Assembly (NCBI RefSeq): GCF_008085905.1
Contig: NZ_VSFF01000011.1
Coordinates: forward strand, 1-64,000
Length of the DNA stretch: 64,000 bases
Reading direction: 5' to 3'
Origin: Actinomadura syzygii
GTDB lineage: Bacteria > Actinomycetota > Actinomycetes > Streptosporangiales > Streptosporangiaceae
The notes below the pieces were generated by a model. That model did not search any database. It had not been told where the DNA came from and worked only from the letters and a program-made list of their open reading frames with translations. Position numbers and translations under genes: made by a program. Positions 33,283 to 41,828 of the stretch are shown here, piece by piece (position 1 is the first letter of the stretch; each line of letters begins with the position of its first letter).

Positions 33283-34329
33283 TCAGGGACGCCCGGCGCC
33301 GTAGTAGTTGCTCGCGTAGTAGCTGGAGTTGATGCTCACGACCGTCACGGTCTTGCCGGTGCTCGGGGCGTGGATCATCTGGCCGTTGCCCACGTACATG
33401 CCGACGTGGCTGAGCCCGCTGAAGAACACCAGGTCGCCCGGCTGGAGGTCGGACTTGGCCACCCGCTTCGTGGCGGCCCACTGGGAGTTGGTGGTGCGGG
33501 TGATGTTGACGCCCGCCGCCGCCCACGCCTTCATCGTCAGGCCGGAGCAGTCGTAGGAGCTCGGGCCCGTGTCGCCCCAGCCGTACGGCTTGCCCCGCTG
33601 CGCGTAGGCGAAGTTGAGCGCCAGCCGCGCCGGGCCGCTGGCCGGGCCGTTGTAGGTCCCGCCGATGCCGCCACCGCCGCCGCCGGACGACGACCCGCCG
33701 CCGAGCTTCGCCAGCAGCTTCTTCTGCTTGTTGACCTCGAGCTGGAGCTTGCGCTTCTGGTCCTGCAGCTCCTTGTTCTTGGCCTTCACGTCGTCGTACG
33801 CGTTCTTGGCCTGAGCCTCCTCGCGGCGGAGCCGCTGCGCGGTGGCGAGGAACTGGGTGAGCTGGGAGTTGCGCTCGTGCGACAGGTGCGAGAAGACGGC
33901 CGCCTGGTCGAGGATGGCCTGCGGGTCCTTGCTCCCGACGAAGCCGGTCACGTCGGCCGAGTCGCCGTTCTTGTAGGCGGTGGCCGCCATCTGCGCGATC
34001 TTGGAGCGCTGCTCCTCGAACGCCGCCTGCTCCTGCGCGCTCGACTTCCTGGCGCCGTCGTACTTCCTCTTGGCGATCTTCAGCTTCTCGTTCAGCTGGT
34101 TGTACTGCTCGACCTTGTGGTCCATCTGCTCGTTGAGCTGGTCGAGCTTCTTCTGCACCTGCGCCCTGGTCGGCTTGGGCTCGGCGTGCGCCAGCACCGG
34201 GGGGTAGGCCAGGGAGGCGGTCACGGTCAGGCAGACCACCGCCGCAAGGCGGCGGGACGCTCTCCTGCTCGCCGTGCCCCCGCTCCGGTCACGCCGGTGC
34301 GCCGGTGCCCCGATGAGATCATTGGCCAC
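33283..34329 (-). CDS. NlpC/P60 peptidoglycan endopeptidase (RipC-like)
   Basis: Secreted D,L-endopeptidase of 348 residues that cuts peptidoglycan stem peptides. It has a signal peptide (ending near AYPPVLAHA), a coiled-coil domain (about residues 50-215), a Gly/Ser linker and an NlpC/P60 domain. The catalytic Cys is C261 in SSYDCSGLTMKAW; His residues are in SHVGMYVGN and MIHAPSTG. The architecture and position next to a DnaQ-UvrC gene match mycobacterial RipC (Rv2190c). The coiled coil is thought to keep such enzymes inactive until an FtsEX-type partner binds. GTG start. Confidence 0.92.
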   Translation of the reverse strand: MANDLIGAPAHRRDRSGGTASRRASRRLAAVVCLTVTASLAYPPVLAHAEPKPTRAQVQKKLDQLNEQMDHKVEQYNQLNEKLKIAKRKYDGARKSSAQEQAAFEEQRSKIAQMAATAYKNGDSADVTGFVGSKDPQAILDQAAVFSHLSHERNSQLTQFLATAQRLRREEAQAKNAYDDVKAKNKELQDQKRKLQLEVNKQKKLLAKLGGGSSSGGGGGGIGGTYNGPASGPARLALNFAYAQRGKPYGWGDTGPSSYDCSGLTMKAWAAAGVNITRTTNSQWAATKRVAKSDLQPGDLVFFSGLSHVGMYVGNGQMIHAPSTGKTVTVVSINSSYYASNYYGAGRP

Positions 34330-34547
34330 GATCGGTTTCGCCCCTCTCGTCCACGACGTCAGCGGACGACATTAGCGAGGGGCAACAACCGTCACAACCG
34401 ATTCGTCGCAGTTCAATTGACATTTGCGCAGATCGTCCACTATTTGTGACCTCATGATCACGAAGGGCGAAGCGTCCCTTATCGCAGGCTTATGGGGACC
34501 TTATGGGCGGTCCGGAGCGGCCCGTCCCCTGCCGCGGCGCGGCGGCG
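34330..34547. other. Upstream region of the ripC-like gene
   Basis: A 218-bp non-coding stretch, less GC-rich than its surroundings. It contains TTGACA-like and TTGTGAC sequences and should hold the ripC promoter. No clear terminator for the upstream NYN gene was found. Confidence 0.5.
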
Positions 34548-35948
34548 CTAGGAGCGGCCGAGGCGGCGCAGCAGCAACGTGGACGGGCACGGCCGCGCGC
34601 CGGCCCGGCGGGCGGCGTCCGCGACCTCCCGGTCGGAGGACACCACCACCACGGCCCGTCCCGGCGGCTCGGCCCGCACGAGGTCGCCGATCAGCTCGTC
34701 CGCGGTCTGGCCCGGACGGCTGAACAGCACCCGGACGCCGCGCGGCGCCGCGATCGCGACCGGCGCGTCCAGCTCGGCGCCGTCGAACACGCAGGTCACC
34801 TCGGCGCGGGTCTGCGCGGCGAGGCCGCCGAGCCCGGACAGCAGCCGGGACCGCTGGTCGGCCAGCGGCAGCTCCCCGTACCCCGTCTTGGTGACGTTGT
34901 AGCCGTCCACGACGAGGTGCACCCGGGGGAGGGTCAGCAGGCGGTCGAGCAACTGGGGGTCGCCGTCGGACAGCGCGCGTCCCGGCAGCGCGCGGTGGGC
35001 CTGCCGGTCCGGTTCGAGGCCGCCGACCACGTCCGCCGGACGGTCGATCGTGGACGGCAGCGCCAGCTCCCGCCGGACGCCCTGCGCCGCGTCCACCAGC
35101 GTGTCGAGCAGCATCCGCAGCCGGACGTCGTCGACGTTGCGGCCCTCCCGCGCCGCCCGCTTCGCCGCCTCGGCGGCGGCCTCGGCCTGCGCGGCGCGGG
35201 CGCGCAGCTTGCGCAGCTCCTTCTCGGCCGCCGCGGTCGACTCGCGCGCCTCGGCGAGCTTGCGCTCGGCCTCCGCGGCGACCGCGTCCGCGCGCTCCTC
35301 CGCCGCGCGGAACCGGGTGCGCGCGTCGTGCAGCTTGCGGCGCAGCTCGGCCACCTCCGCCTTCGCGTCGCGCAGCTCGGCGCGCAGCCGGTCGGCGTCG
35401 GCGGAGCGGCCCGCGCGGGCGGCGGCGAGCTCCTCCTTGAGCGCGGCGACGCGGCGCTCGGCGGCCTCCTCCTCCGAGGCGGAGGCGGAGCGTTCCAGCT
35501 CGGCCCGCGCGGACTCGACGAGGCCCGTCCAGCCGCTCGGGCGCAGCAGGTAGGCGAGCGCGGCGACGCGGACCGGGTCGGCGGCGGGCGGCACGTCCCC
35601 GCCCTCGACGGCCTCCACCAGCGCGGCCTGCGACCGGCGCAGCGGCTCGGCGACGCGGCCGCGGAACGCCGCGTCCTTCTCCAGCGCGGCCGCGATGTGC
35701 TGGCCCGCGAGCTTCGCGCGCTTGCGCCGCTCGAACCGCGCGAACGGGCGCAGCGGCGCGGGGACGTCGTCCGCCGGGAGCCCGCCGATCACGTCGGCGG
35801 CGACCTCCACCACCGACTGCCGGACGGCCTCCGGCAGCGGCCCGCCGAGGCGCTCGCCGCCCGAGCCCGGGGTCTGGGCGCGCGAGTCGTCCGCCCGTCC
35901 GGTCGGGCGCGCCTCCGCCGGGCCTCGCTCGTGCTCGGCGCGCCGCAC
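34548..35948 (-). CDS. NYN-domain (YacP-like) protein with central coiled coil
   Basis: A 466-residue cytosolic protein. The C-terminal about 150 residues are a PIN-like NYN nuclease domain: LPRVHLVVDGYNVTKTGYG, then CVFDGAELD and VVVVSSDREVADAARRAGA, which give the acidic metal-binding residues. Residues about 165-275 are a strong Ala/Glu/Arg coiled coil, and the N-terminus is an uncharacterised helical region. NYN proteins process or degrade RNA. The GTG at 35948 is a best guess; the same frame is open well upstream into the opposite gene, and an AGGAG further upstream has no standard start after it. Confidence 0.85.
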   Translation of the reverse strand: MRRAEHERGPAEARPTGRADDSRAQTPGSGGERLGGPLPEAVRQSVVEVAADVIGGLPADDVPAPLRPFARFERRKRAKLAGQHIAAALEKDAAFRGRVAEPLRRSQAALVEAVEGGDVPPAADPVRVAALAYLLRPSGWTGLVESARAELERSASASEEEAAERRVAALKEELAAARAGRSADADRLRAELRDAKAEVAELRRKLHDARTRFRAAEERADAVAAEAERKLAEARESTAAAEKELRKLRARAAQAEAAAEAAKRAAREGRNVDDVRLRMLLDTLVDAAQGVRRELALPSTIDRPADVVGGLEPDRQAHRALPGRALSDGDPQLLDRLLTLPRVHLVVDGYNVTKTGYGELPLADQRSRLLSGLGGLAAQTRAEVTCVFDGAELDAPVAIAAPRGVRVLFSRPGQTADELIGDLVRAEPPGRAVVVVSSDREVADAARRAGARPCPSTLLLRRLGRS

Positions 35949-36194
35949 GGGGGCCTCGCCGCCGGGGGTCGCTTCGGGGCCGCTGTCGATGATCCCGCTC
36001 CTTCCGGGCTTTCGCCGCCGGTGGGCTGTGTCTTCCCGAGCCGTCCGCGCACTAACCAGGGCGGACGCGTGATCGGACGAACGCGCGCGGCCCCCGTGCC
36101 GGTCCCGCGACCCCCCGGCCCGGCGGGACCCTCCGGCGCCCCACAACCCTAGCGGCCCCGGCTTCTGTCGGTGGGGTCCTCTACGGTCGCGCAC

Positions 36195-37985
36195 ATGACG
36201 GCTGCGCACGGTGTCCAGGGCGCCGAAGTCCCCGCGGGCGGCGTCCAGGGGACGCTGGACGACCTCGGCACCCCCCTCTCCGGGGTCACCTTCGTGGTGG
36301 TCGACCTGGAGACCACCGGCGGGTCGGCCGCCGACTCGGCCATCACCGAGATCGGCGCGGTGAAGGTGCGCGCGGGTGAGGAGCTCGGCGAGCTCGGCAC
36401 CCTGGTCGACCCCGGCGGGCCCGTCCCGCCGTTCATCACCGCGCTGACCGGCATCACCACCGCGATGGTGACGGCCGCGCCGCGGATCGAGGCGGTGCTG
36501 CCCGCGTTCCTGGAGTTCGCGCGGGGCTGCGTGCTCGTCGCGCACAACGCGCCGTTCGACATCGGCTTCCTCAAGGCCGCGTGCGCCGAGCACGGCTACG
36601 CCTGGCCCGCGTTCCCCGTCGTCGACACCGTCGACCTCGCGCGCCGCGTCCTGTCCAAGGACGAGGTCCCCAACTGCAAGCTCGGCACGCTCGCCCGGTT
36701 CTTCCGCACGCCGAACGAGCCGACGCACCGCGCGCTCGCCGACGCCCGCGCCACCGTCGACGTCCTGCACGGGCTGATCGAGCGGATCGGCTCGTTCGGC
36801 GTCACCTCGCTGGAGGAGATGCGCGGCTTCGCCAAGGCGCCGACCCCCGAGCAGCGCCGCAAGCGGCACCTCGCCGACGACGTCCCGAGCGCGCCCGGCG
36901 TGTACCTGTTCGAGGACGCCTCCGGCGAGGTCCTCTACGTCGGCAAGAGCGGCGACCTGCGGTCGCGGGTGCGCAGCTACTTCACCGGGTCCGAGACGCG
37001 CTGGCGCGTCCGGGAGATGGTCGGCATCGCCGAGAACGTCCGGACGATCGTGTGCGCCACCGGCCTGGAGGCCGAGGTCCGCGAGCTGCGGCTGATCGCC
37101 GAGCACAAGCCGCGCTACAACCGCCGGTCCAAGTTCCCCGAGCGGGCGATCTGGCTGAAGCTCACCGTCGAGCCGTTCCCGCGGCTGTCGATCGTCCGCG
37201 AGTGCCGCGCCGACGGGGCGCGCTACCTCGGGCCGATCCCGTCGCGGCGGCAGGCCGAGGAGGCGCGGGCGGCGCTGCACGAGGCCGTCCCGCTGCGGCA
37301 GTGCACCCAGCGGCTGACGCTGCGGGTGATCGAGAGCGGCAAGGGGCGGGCGTGCGCGCTCGCCGAGCTCGGCCGGTGCGGCGCGCCCTGCGACGGCCGC
37401 GAGTCCGCCGACGCCTACGCCGTCCACGTCGGGACGGCCCGCGCCGTCATGGCGGGCGACGTCCGGCCCGTCGTCGCCGCCGCGCGGGTGCGCATCGACC
37501 GGCTGGCGGCCGAGCAGCGCTACGAGGAGGCCGGCGCCCAGCGCGACCGGCTGGCCGCGTTCGTCCGCGCCGCCGCGCGCGGGCAGCGGCTCGCCGCGCT
37601 GTCCCGGCTGCCCGAGCTGGTCGCGGCGCGGCCCGCGTTCGACGGCGGCTGGGAGCTGTCGGTGGTCCGCTACGGGCGGCTCGCCGCCGCCGGGACCGTT
37701 CCGCCCCACGCCCAGCCCCGCCCCTACGTCGACGCGCTCATCGCCACCGCCGAGACGGTGTTCCCGCCGTCCGGCGAGGCCCCCGGCGGGGTCGCGCTCG
37801 GCGCGCCGCCGTCCGCCGGGGCCACCGCCGAGGAGATGGAGTGCGTGCTGCGCTGGCTCGACCTGCCCGGCGTCCGGCTCGTCGAGGTCGACGGCGCCTG
37901 GACGTGCCCCGCGCACGGCGCCGAGGGCCTCCGCGAATGGATCGACCGCGCCTACGACCGGGGTTACGAGCCGGGGGCGTCATGA
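36195..37985 (+). CDS. DEDDh exonuclease fused to UvrC-like GIY-YIG domain
   Basis: A 596-residue DnaQ-UvrC fusion, homologous to mycobacterial Rv2191. Residues about 30-200 are a DEDDh 3'-5' exonuclease: VVVDLETTGG, VAHNAPFDIGF and the closing THRALADARATVD. Residues about 225-310 are a GIY-YIG domain: PGVYLFEDASGEVLYVGKSG with the catalytic Arg in DLRSRV. The rest resembles the UvrC middle region with a Cys cluster (CALAELGRCGAPCDG). It lacks UvrC's C-terminal RNase H and HhH parts, so it is not the main excision nuclease. The ATG is nine codons inside the longest open frame. Confidence 0.9.
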   Translation: MTAAHGVQGAEVPAGGVQGTLDDLGTPLSGVTFVVVDLETTGGSAADSAITEIGAVKVRAGEELGELGTLVDPGGPVPPFITALTGITTAMVTAAPRIEAVLPAFLEFARGCVLVAHNAPFDIGFLKAACAEHGYAWPAFPVVDTVDLARRVLSKDEVPNCKLGTLARFFRTPNEPTHRALADARATVDVLHGLIERIGSFGVTSLEEMRGFAKAPTPEQRRKRHLADDVPSAPGVYLFEDASGEVLYVGKSGDLRSRVRSYFTGSETRWRVREMVGIAENVRTIVCATGLEAEVRELRLIAEHKPRYNRRSKFPERAIWLKLTVEPFPRLSIVRECRADGARYLGPIPSRRQAEEARAALHEAVPLRQCTQRLTLRVIESGKGRACALAELGRCGAPCDGRESADAYAVHVGTARAVMAGDVRPVVAAARVRIDRLAAEQRYEEAGAQRDRLAAFVRAAARGQRLAALSRLPELVAARPAFDGGWELSVVRYGRLAAAGTVPPHAQPRPYVDALIATAETVFPPSGEAPGGVALGAPPSAGATAEEMECVLRWLDLPGVRLVEVDGAWTCPAHGAEGLREWIDRAYDRGYEPGAS

Positions 37986-38012
37986 CCGGAGCGGAGCGAG
38001 GATCATGGCGCC

Positions 38013-38050
38013 CTCCTGCCTTCCGGGGGCCGTCCCCCGGAAGGCAGGAG
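38013..38050 (+). terminator. Strong hairpin terminator
   Basis: A perfect 17-bp stem (38013-38029 with 38034-38050) with a CCGT loop lies 27 bp after the exonuclease stop. It separates it from the rhomboid gene. Confidence 0.88.
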
Positions 38051-38118
38051 TCCCGTGGGCGGGGCGGCCGCCGCTAGGGTGACCGTGGAATCCCGGCGCT
38101 CGGAGAGGACGACCCCGC

Positions 38119-38868
38119 ATGGCCCTGCCTCTCTACGACAGCCAGCCGGCCCGGCGCGTCCCGTGGGTCACGTACCTGCTGGTGGCGGCCAACGTGGTGG
38201 TGTTCCTGCTCACCCCGATGTCGAACTTCGCCGCCTGGTACGGGCGCGACCACGTCCGCGAGTGCAAGGCGGCCCACTTCACCTACGAGTACGGCGCCGT
38301 CCCGAAGGAGCTGACGACCGGCGACCAGCAGGCGCTGCCCGCCGACATCGTCCGCGAGTGCGGGCCAGCGGGCTTCCACAAGGCGCCCTGGACGTCCGCG
38401 TTCACCTCGATGTTCCTGCACTCCGGCGCGCTGCACCTGCTCGGCAACCTGGTCGCCCTGTTCGTCGTCGGGATGGGCCTCGAAGACCGGCTCGGGCGCC
38501 TCCGCTACCTGCTCAGCTACCTGTTCTTCGGGCTCGTCGCCGTCTACGGGTTCGCCTGGACGTCGCCGGACTCCACCGTCCCGCTGATCGGCGCGTCCGG
38601 CGCGATCGCGGGGGTGATGGGCGCCTACGTCATCCTCAACCCGCGCGGGCGGATCGTGAGCTGGGTGCCGCCGGTCATCGTGGTGCGGCTGCCGGTGTGG
38701 GTGGTGCTCGGGTACTGGTTCGTCCTGCAGTGGCTGTCGCTCGGCGACGACAAGAGCAACGTGGCCTACACGGCGCACATCTACGGCTTCCTGGCGGGCG
38801 TGGCGTTCGCCCTCCTCGCGCGCCGCGCGGGACCGGCCCGCCGCGTCGCCGCCCTGAGCCGCGGCTAG
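38119..38868 (+). CDS. Rhomboid-family intramembrane serine protease
   Basis: A 249-residue membrane protein with about six helices that cleaves membrane proteins within the bilayer. The catalytic serine is S160 in LIGASGAIAGVMGAY and the histidine is H220 in TAHIYGFLAG; the HLLGNL motif of the L1-helix 2 region is present. The long segment between helices 1 and 2 (about residues 35-85) has two cysteines in HVRECKAAH and IVRECGPAG, possibly a disulfide in the external loop. Confidence 0.92.
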   Translation: MALPLYDSQPARRVPWVTYLLVAANVVVFLLTPMSNFAAWYGRDHVRECKAAHFTYEYGAVPKELTTGDQQALPADIVRECGPAGFHKAPWTSAFTSMFLHSGALHLLGNLVALFVVGMGLEDRLGRLRYLLSYLFFGLVAVYGFAWTSPDSTVPLIGASGAIAGVMGAYVILNPRGRIVSWVPPVIVVRLPVWVVLGYWFVLQWLSLGDDKSNVAYTAHIYGFLAGVAFALLARRAGPARRVAALSRG

Positions 38869-38907
38869 ATAGGGTCGGGACGTCCGGAGCGTCAGGGGAG
38901 GGGTGCA

Positions 38908-39195
38908 GTGGTCACTGCGATCGTGTTCGTGAAGGCCGACGTCGCGCGCATCCACGAGGTGGCCGAGACGATCGCCGCCGTGGACGGCGTCAGCGAGGTC
39001 TACTCCATCACCGGCGACCACGACCTCATGGCGATGGTCCGGGTGCGGCGCAACGAGGACCTCAACGACATCATCCCGGGCCGCATCAACAAGATCCCCG
39101 GCATCGTCGGGACGGAGACGCACATAGCGTTCCGCACCTACTCCCAACACGACCTGGAGCAGGCGTTCGCCCTCGGCCTCCCCGACGCCGACTGA
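38908..39195 (+). CDS. Stand-alone Lrp/AsnC ligand-binding (RAM) domain protein
   Basis: A 95-residue protein consisting only of the RAM (AsnC effector) domain, with no helix-turn-helix. Typical stretches are TAIVFVKADVARIHEVAE, SITGDHDLMAMVRV and GIVGTETHIAFRTY. It may bind amino acids and act alone or with a full Lrp. GTG start with GGGGAGGGG upstream, 39 bp after the rhomboid gene, likely the same transcript. Confidence 0.9.
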   Translation: MVTAIVFVKADVARIHEVAETIAAVDGVSEVYSITGDHDLMAMVRVRRNEDLNDIIPGRINKIPGIVGTETHIAFRTYSQHDLEQAFALGLPDAD

Positions 39196-39230
39196 GACGC
39201 CGGCCGAGACGCCGACCGAGACCGCCGGCC
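39194..39230. repeat. Short 12-bp tandem repeat
   Basis: GAGACGCCGGCC is followed by GAGACGCCGACC and then a 13-bp variant, beginning at the stop of the RAM-domain gene. It lies in the 38-bp gap before the convergent Cache gene. Confidence 0.7.
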
Positions 39231-39233
39231 GCC

Positions 39234-39950
39234 CTATCCGGCGGTCACCACGGACAGGGAGAGGTCGCCGCAGGGGCGGGACGCGAAGCCGGGGGCGCCG
39301 CGGTAGACGGCGCCGGGCGGCCAGGCCGCCGTGTTGGACGCCATCACCCGGCCGGGCGCGTTCACGACGAACGCGGGCGCGGGGATCTCGCGCAGCGCCG
39401 GGACGATCTCGTGCTCGAACGTCCGCGCGTACACGTCGGCGGCGGCGACGCCCGCGAACGTCCCGCCGACGAGGACCGGCGCCGACAGCGTGAGGACGTA
39501 CTCGTCGCTGCACAGGTAGTCGACGTAGGGGCCGCAGACGGTCCGCTCGGCGCCGCCCGCCGGGCCGGTGAACCACTCCCAGCGCGTGTAGTCGGCGCGG
39601 ACGCTGCTCTCCGGGTCGAGGTCGCGCAGCAGCTGGGACGGCCGCCCGGCGGGCCCGGTCTGCCACCACTCCAGGTACCAGGCGGCGTCGGCGAGCAGCT
39701 CGGGCGCGGCGATGAAGCCGAGCCCGCAGATCAGCGGGCCGAGCCGGGCGAACAGCAGCGGGCGCAGCGCGGCGAGGTCGGCGCGGACGGGGTCGCGGCC
39801 GGTGCGGCGGACGTCGTCCAGGCGGCGGCCCGCCGCGTCGCGGACCTGCGCCACCGCCTCGAAGACGCCGTCCAGGGTGGCGCGCACGCGGGCGGCCGCC
39901 GCGCGGGCGGCGGGGGGACCGTCCACGGCGGCCGGGGGCTCGGCGGGCAT
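39234..39950 (-). CDS. Stand-alone Cache-domain protein
   Basis: A 238-residue protein with a Cache-type (PAS-like) small-molecule sensor fold: CGPYVDYLCSDEYVLTLSAP, VGGTFAGVAAADVY and the C-terminal VVNAPGRVMASN are typical. It has no signal peptide, transmembrane helix or output domain, which is unusual since Cache domains are normally extracytoplasmic parts of receptors. It follows the FCD-type GntR gene by 17 bp on the same strand. I infer a cytosolic ligand sensor for the adjacent uptake system. Confidence 0.75.
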   Translation of the reverse strand: MPAEPPAAVDGPPAARAAAARVRATLDGVFEAVAQVRDAAGRRLDDVRRTGRDPVRADLAALRPLLFARLGPLICGLGFIAAPELLADAAWYLEWWQTGPAGRPSQLLRDLDPESSVRADYTRWEWFTGPAGGAERTVCGPYVDYLCSDEYVLTLSAPVLVGGTFAGVAAADVYARTFEHEIVPALREIPAPAFVVNAPGRVMASNTAAWPPGAVYRGAPGFASRPCGDLSLSVVTAG

Positions 39951-39967
39951 GGGGTCCCCCTCGGGAG

Positions 39968-40675
39968 TCAGAGTTCGAGCCGTCGTTCAATCAGACGTTG
40001 TACCGCATTCAGGACGTGACTTTCAGCTACATCGCGGGCGGCGGCGTCGTCGGCGCGCTCGATGGCGTCGACGATCCCGGCGTGCTCGGCGTCCACCGCG
40101 GCGCGCCGGTCGGGCAGGTCGTGCACGGCCCAGACCAGCGGCCCGATCTCGGCCTGGAGCCGGATCTCCTCGCGGGTGAGCCGGACGGACTGGGACGCCG
40201 CCGCGATGTCGAGGTGGAGCCGCCCGTCCAGGCGGCACATGCGGGCCCCGGCGGCCATCTCGTCCAGCGAGCGGCGCAGCCTGCGGACGTCGTCGGGCAG
40301 CGACCGGGCGGCGGCTAGCCGCGCGGCGGCGCCGGCGATCGCGGCGTAGTGGTCGCCGAGGTCGCGCAGCTCTTCCGCGCTGAGCGGGCGCAGCCGCTCG
40401 TCGAGGTCGAACGGCCTGGCCGGGGCCCGGACGAAGCTCCCGCCGCCGCGCCCCCGCCGGGTCTCGATGAGCCCCTGCTGACGCAAGGCCATCAGTGCTT
40501 CGCGTAGTGTGACCGTTGATACACCGAGATATGCGGCCAAATCGGTCTCGCTCGGCAGTTGCTCGCCGTCGGCGAGGAGCCCGAGCGCGATCGCGTCGCC
40601 GAGCCGCCGCACGACCGCGTGCACCCGCGCCGTGTTGTCGACCGGGGCGAACACGACGAGGTGCGCGTTCTCCAT
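39968..40675 (-). CDS. GntR-family regulator, FadR/FCD type
   Basis: A 235-residue transcription factor. The N-terminal winged HTH has QLPSETDLAAYLGVSTVTLREAL and RRGRGGGSFV; the C-terminal helical FCD domain carries the metal/ligand His residues around DGRLHLDIAAAS, DAEHAGIVDAIE and AESHVLNAV. It is divergent from the polyamine-type ABC operon, with an inverted repeat between them, so it probably represses both. Ligand not determined. Confidence 0.9.
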   Translation of the reverse strand: MENAHLVVFAPVDNTARVHAVVRRLGDAIALGLLADGEQLPSETDLAAYLGVSTVTLREALMALRQQGLIETRRGRGGGSFVRAPARPFDLDERLRPLSAEELRDLGDHYAAIAGAAARLAAARSLPDDVRRLRRSLDEMAAGARMCRLDGRLHLDIAAASQSVRLTREEIRLQAEIGPLVWAVHDLPDRRAAVDAEHAGIVDAIERADDAAARDVAESHVLNAVQRLIERRLEL

Positions 40676-40699
40676 GGGCCCCCTTCCCGGTGTTCACAC

Positions 40700-40719
40700 A
40701 GTGATACCGGAACATCACT
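40700..40719. promoter_or_regulatory. Operator candidate in the GntR/potA intergenic region
   Basis: A perfect inverted repeat AGTGAT-N8-ATCACT lies between the divergent regulator (start 40675) and ABC ATPase (start 40756). It touches the -35 element of the ATPase promoter. Size and symmetry suit a dimeric FadR-type repressor. Confidence 0.55.
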
Positions 40720-40747
40720 TGAACTGAAACCTATGAATCCATATGTT
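40719..40747 (+). promoter_or_regulatory. Promoter of the polyamine-type ABC operon, likely leaderless
   Basis: TTGAAC (40719-40724) and TATGTT (40742-40747) are 17 bp apart. Transcription start about seven bases on would fall at the ATG (40756). No Shine-Dalgarno precedes that ATG (TTTTCTGTTCATG), which supports a leaderless mRNA. Confidence 0.55.
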
Positions 40748-40755
40748 TTCTGTTC

Positions 40756-41790
40756 ATGCCGGAAGCAGCGGTCAGGATCCGCGATCTGCGCAAGACCTTC
40801 GGCGCCGTCGAGGCGGTGGCCGGCGTCGACCTCGACATCGGGGACGGCGAGTTCTTCTCCATGCTCGGCCCGTCCGGGTCGGGCAAGACGACCGTCCTGC
40901 GGCTGATCGCGGGCTTCGAGCGGCCGACGGCCGGGACGGTGGAGCTCGGCGGCGTGGACGTGACGGGCCTCGCCCCGTTCGACCGCGACGTCAACACCGT
41001 CTTCCAGGACTACGCGCTCTTCCCGCACCTGGACGTGCTGCGCAACGTCGAGTACGGCCTCAAGGTGCGGCGGGTGCCGCGGGCGGCGCGCCGGGAGCGG
41101 GCGGTCGAGGCGCTGCGCAGCGTCCGCCTGGACGGCCTGGAGCGGCGCCGTCCGGGCGAGCTGTCCGGCGGCCAGCGGCAGCGGGTCGCGCTGGCCCGCG
41201 CGCTGGTCAACGAGCCGCGGGTGCTGCTGCTCGACGAGCCGCTCGGCGCGCTCGACCTGAAGCTGCGCGAGGAGATGCAGGTCGAGCTGAAGAGCATCCA
41301 GCGCCGGGCCGGGATCACCTTCGTGTTCGTGACCCACGACCAGGAGGAGGCGCTGACCCTGAGCGACCGGGTCGCCGTCCTCGACCGGGGCCGGGTGCAG
41401 CAGGTCGGGACGCCCGCCGAGGTGTACGAGCGGCCGGCCACCGGGTTCGTCGCGGGCTTCGTCGGGACGTCCAACCGCGTCGGGGACGTCTGCGTGCGGC
41501 CGGAGAAGCTCCACGTCGAGATCGGGGACGACCTCCCCGGTCCGCCCGGCGGGGGCCGGCACGCGCTCGGCACGGTCGCCGAGGTCGTCTACGCGGGCGC
41601 GGTCACCCGGTTCGTCATCGACCTGGACTCGGGGGACCGGGTCGTGGCGCTCCAGCAGAACCTGCGGACCTCGTCCACGGACGTGACGCGCCAACGCGGC
41701 GCCCGCGTCCGGGTCGGCTGGGAGGCGGCGCACGAGTTCCGCGTCCCGTCCGACGCCGTGCCCGCCTCGCCCGCCGCGCCCGCTTCCTGA
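40756..41790 (+). CDS. potA: Spermidine/putrescine-type ABC transporter ATPase
   Basis: ATP-binding subunit of 344 residues. It has Walker A GPSGSGKTTVLRL, Q-loop VFQDYALFPH, signature LSGGQRQRV, Walker B LLLDEPLGALD and switch His in VFVTHDQEEA, then a C-terminal OB-type (TOBE) domain (VCVRPEKLHVEI). The PotA type is indicated by the domain layout and the neighbouring PotD/PotB/PotC-like genes. Real substrate could be another small organic cation or amine. Confidence 0.9.
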   Translation: MPEAAVRIRDLRKTFGAVEAVAGVDLDIGDGEFFSMLGPSGSGKTTVLRLIAGFERPTAGTVELGGVDVTGLAPFDRDVNTVFQDYALFPHLDVLRNVEYGLKVRRVPRAARRERAVEALRSVRLDGLERRRPGELSGGQRQRVALARALVNEPRVLLLDEPLGALDLKLREEMQVELKSIQRRAGITFVFVTHDQEEALTLSDRVAVLDRGRVQQVGTPAEVYERPATGFVAGFVGTSNRVGDVCVRPEKLHVEIGDDLPGPPGGGRHALGTVAEVVYAGAVTRFVIDLDSGDRVVALQQNLRTSSTDVTRQRGARVRVGWEAAHEFRVPSDAVPASPAAPAS

Positions 41791-41828
41791 GCACGACTCC
41801 CAACCCCCGAACATAAGGAGACCCCCCA

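Noticed and set aside
32629..33332. Several open frames of 70-216 codons on both strands around the riboswitch
   Set aside because: They are Arg/Ala/Gly-rich, overlap each other and the riboswitch, lack ribosome sites, and match no family I know.
35949..37916. Upstream extension of the NYN gene to a 1122-residue protein
   Set aside because: The extension runs antisense through the exonuclease-UvrC fusion gene and is low-complexity; the conserved part begins near 35948.
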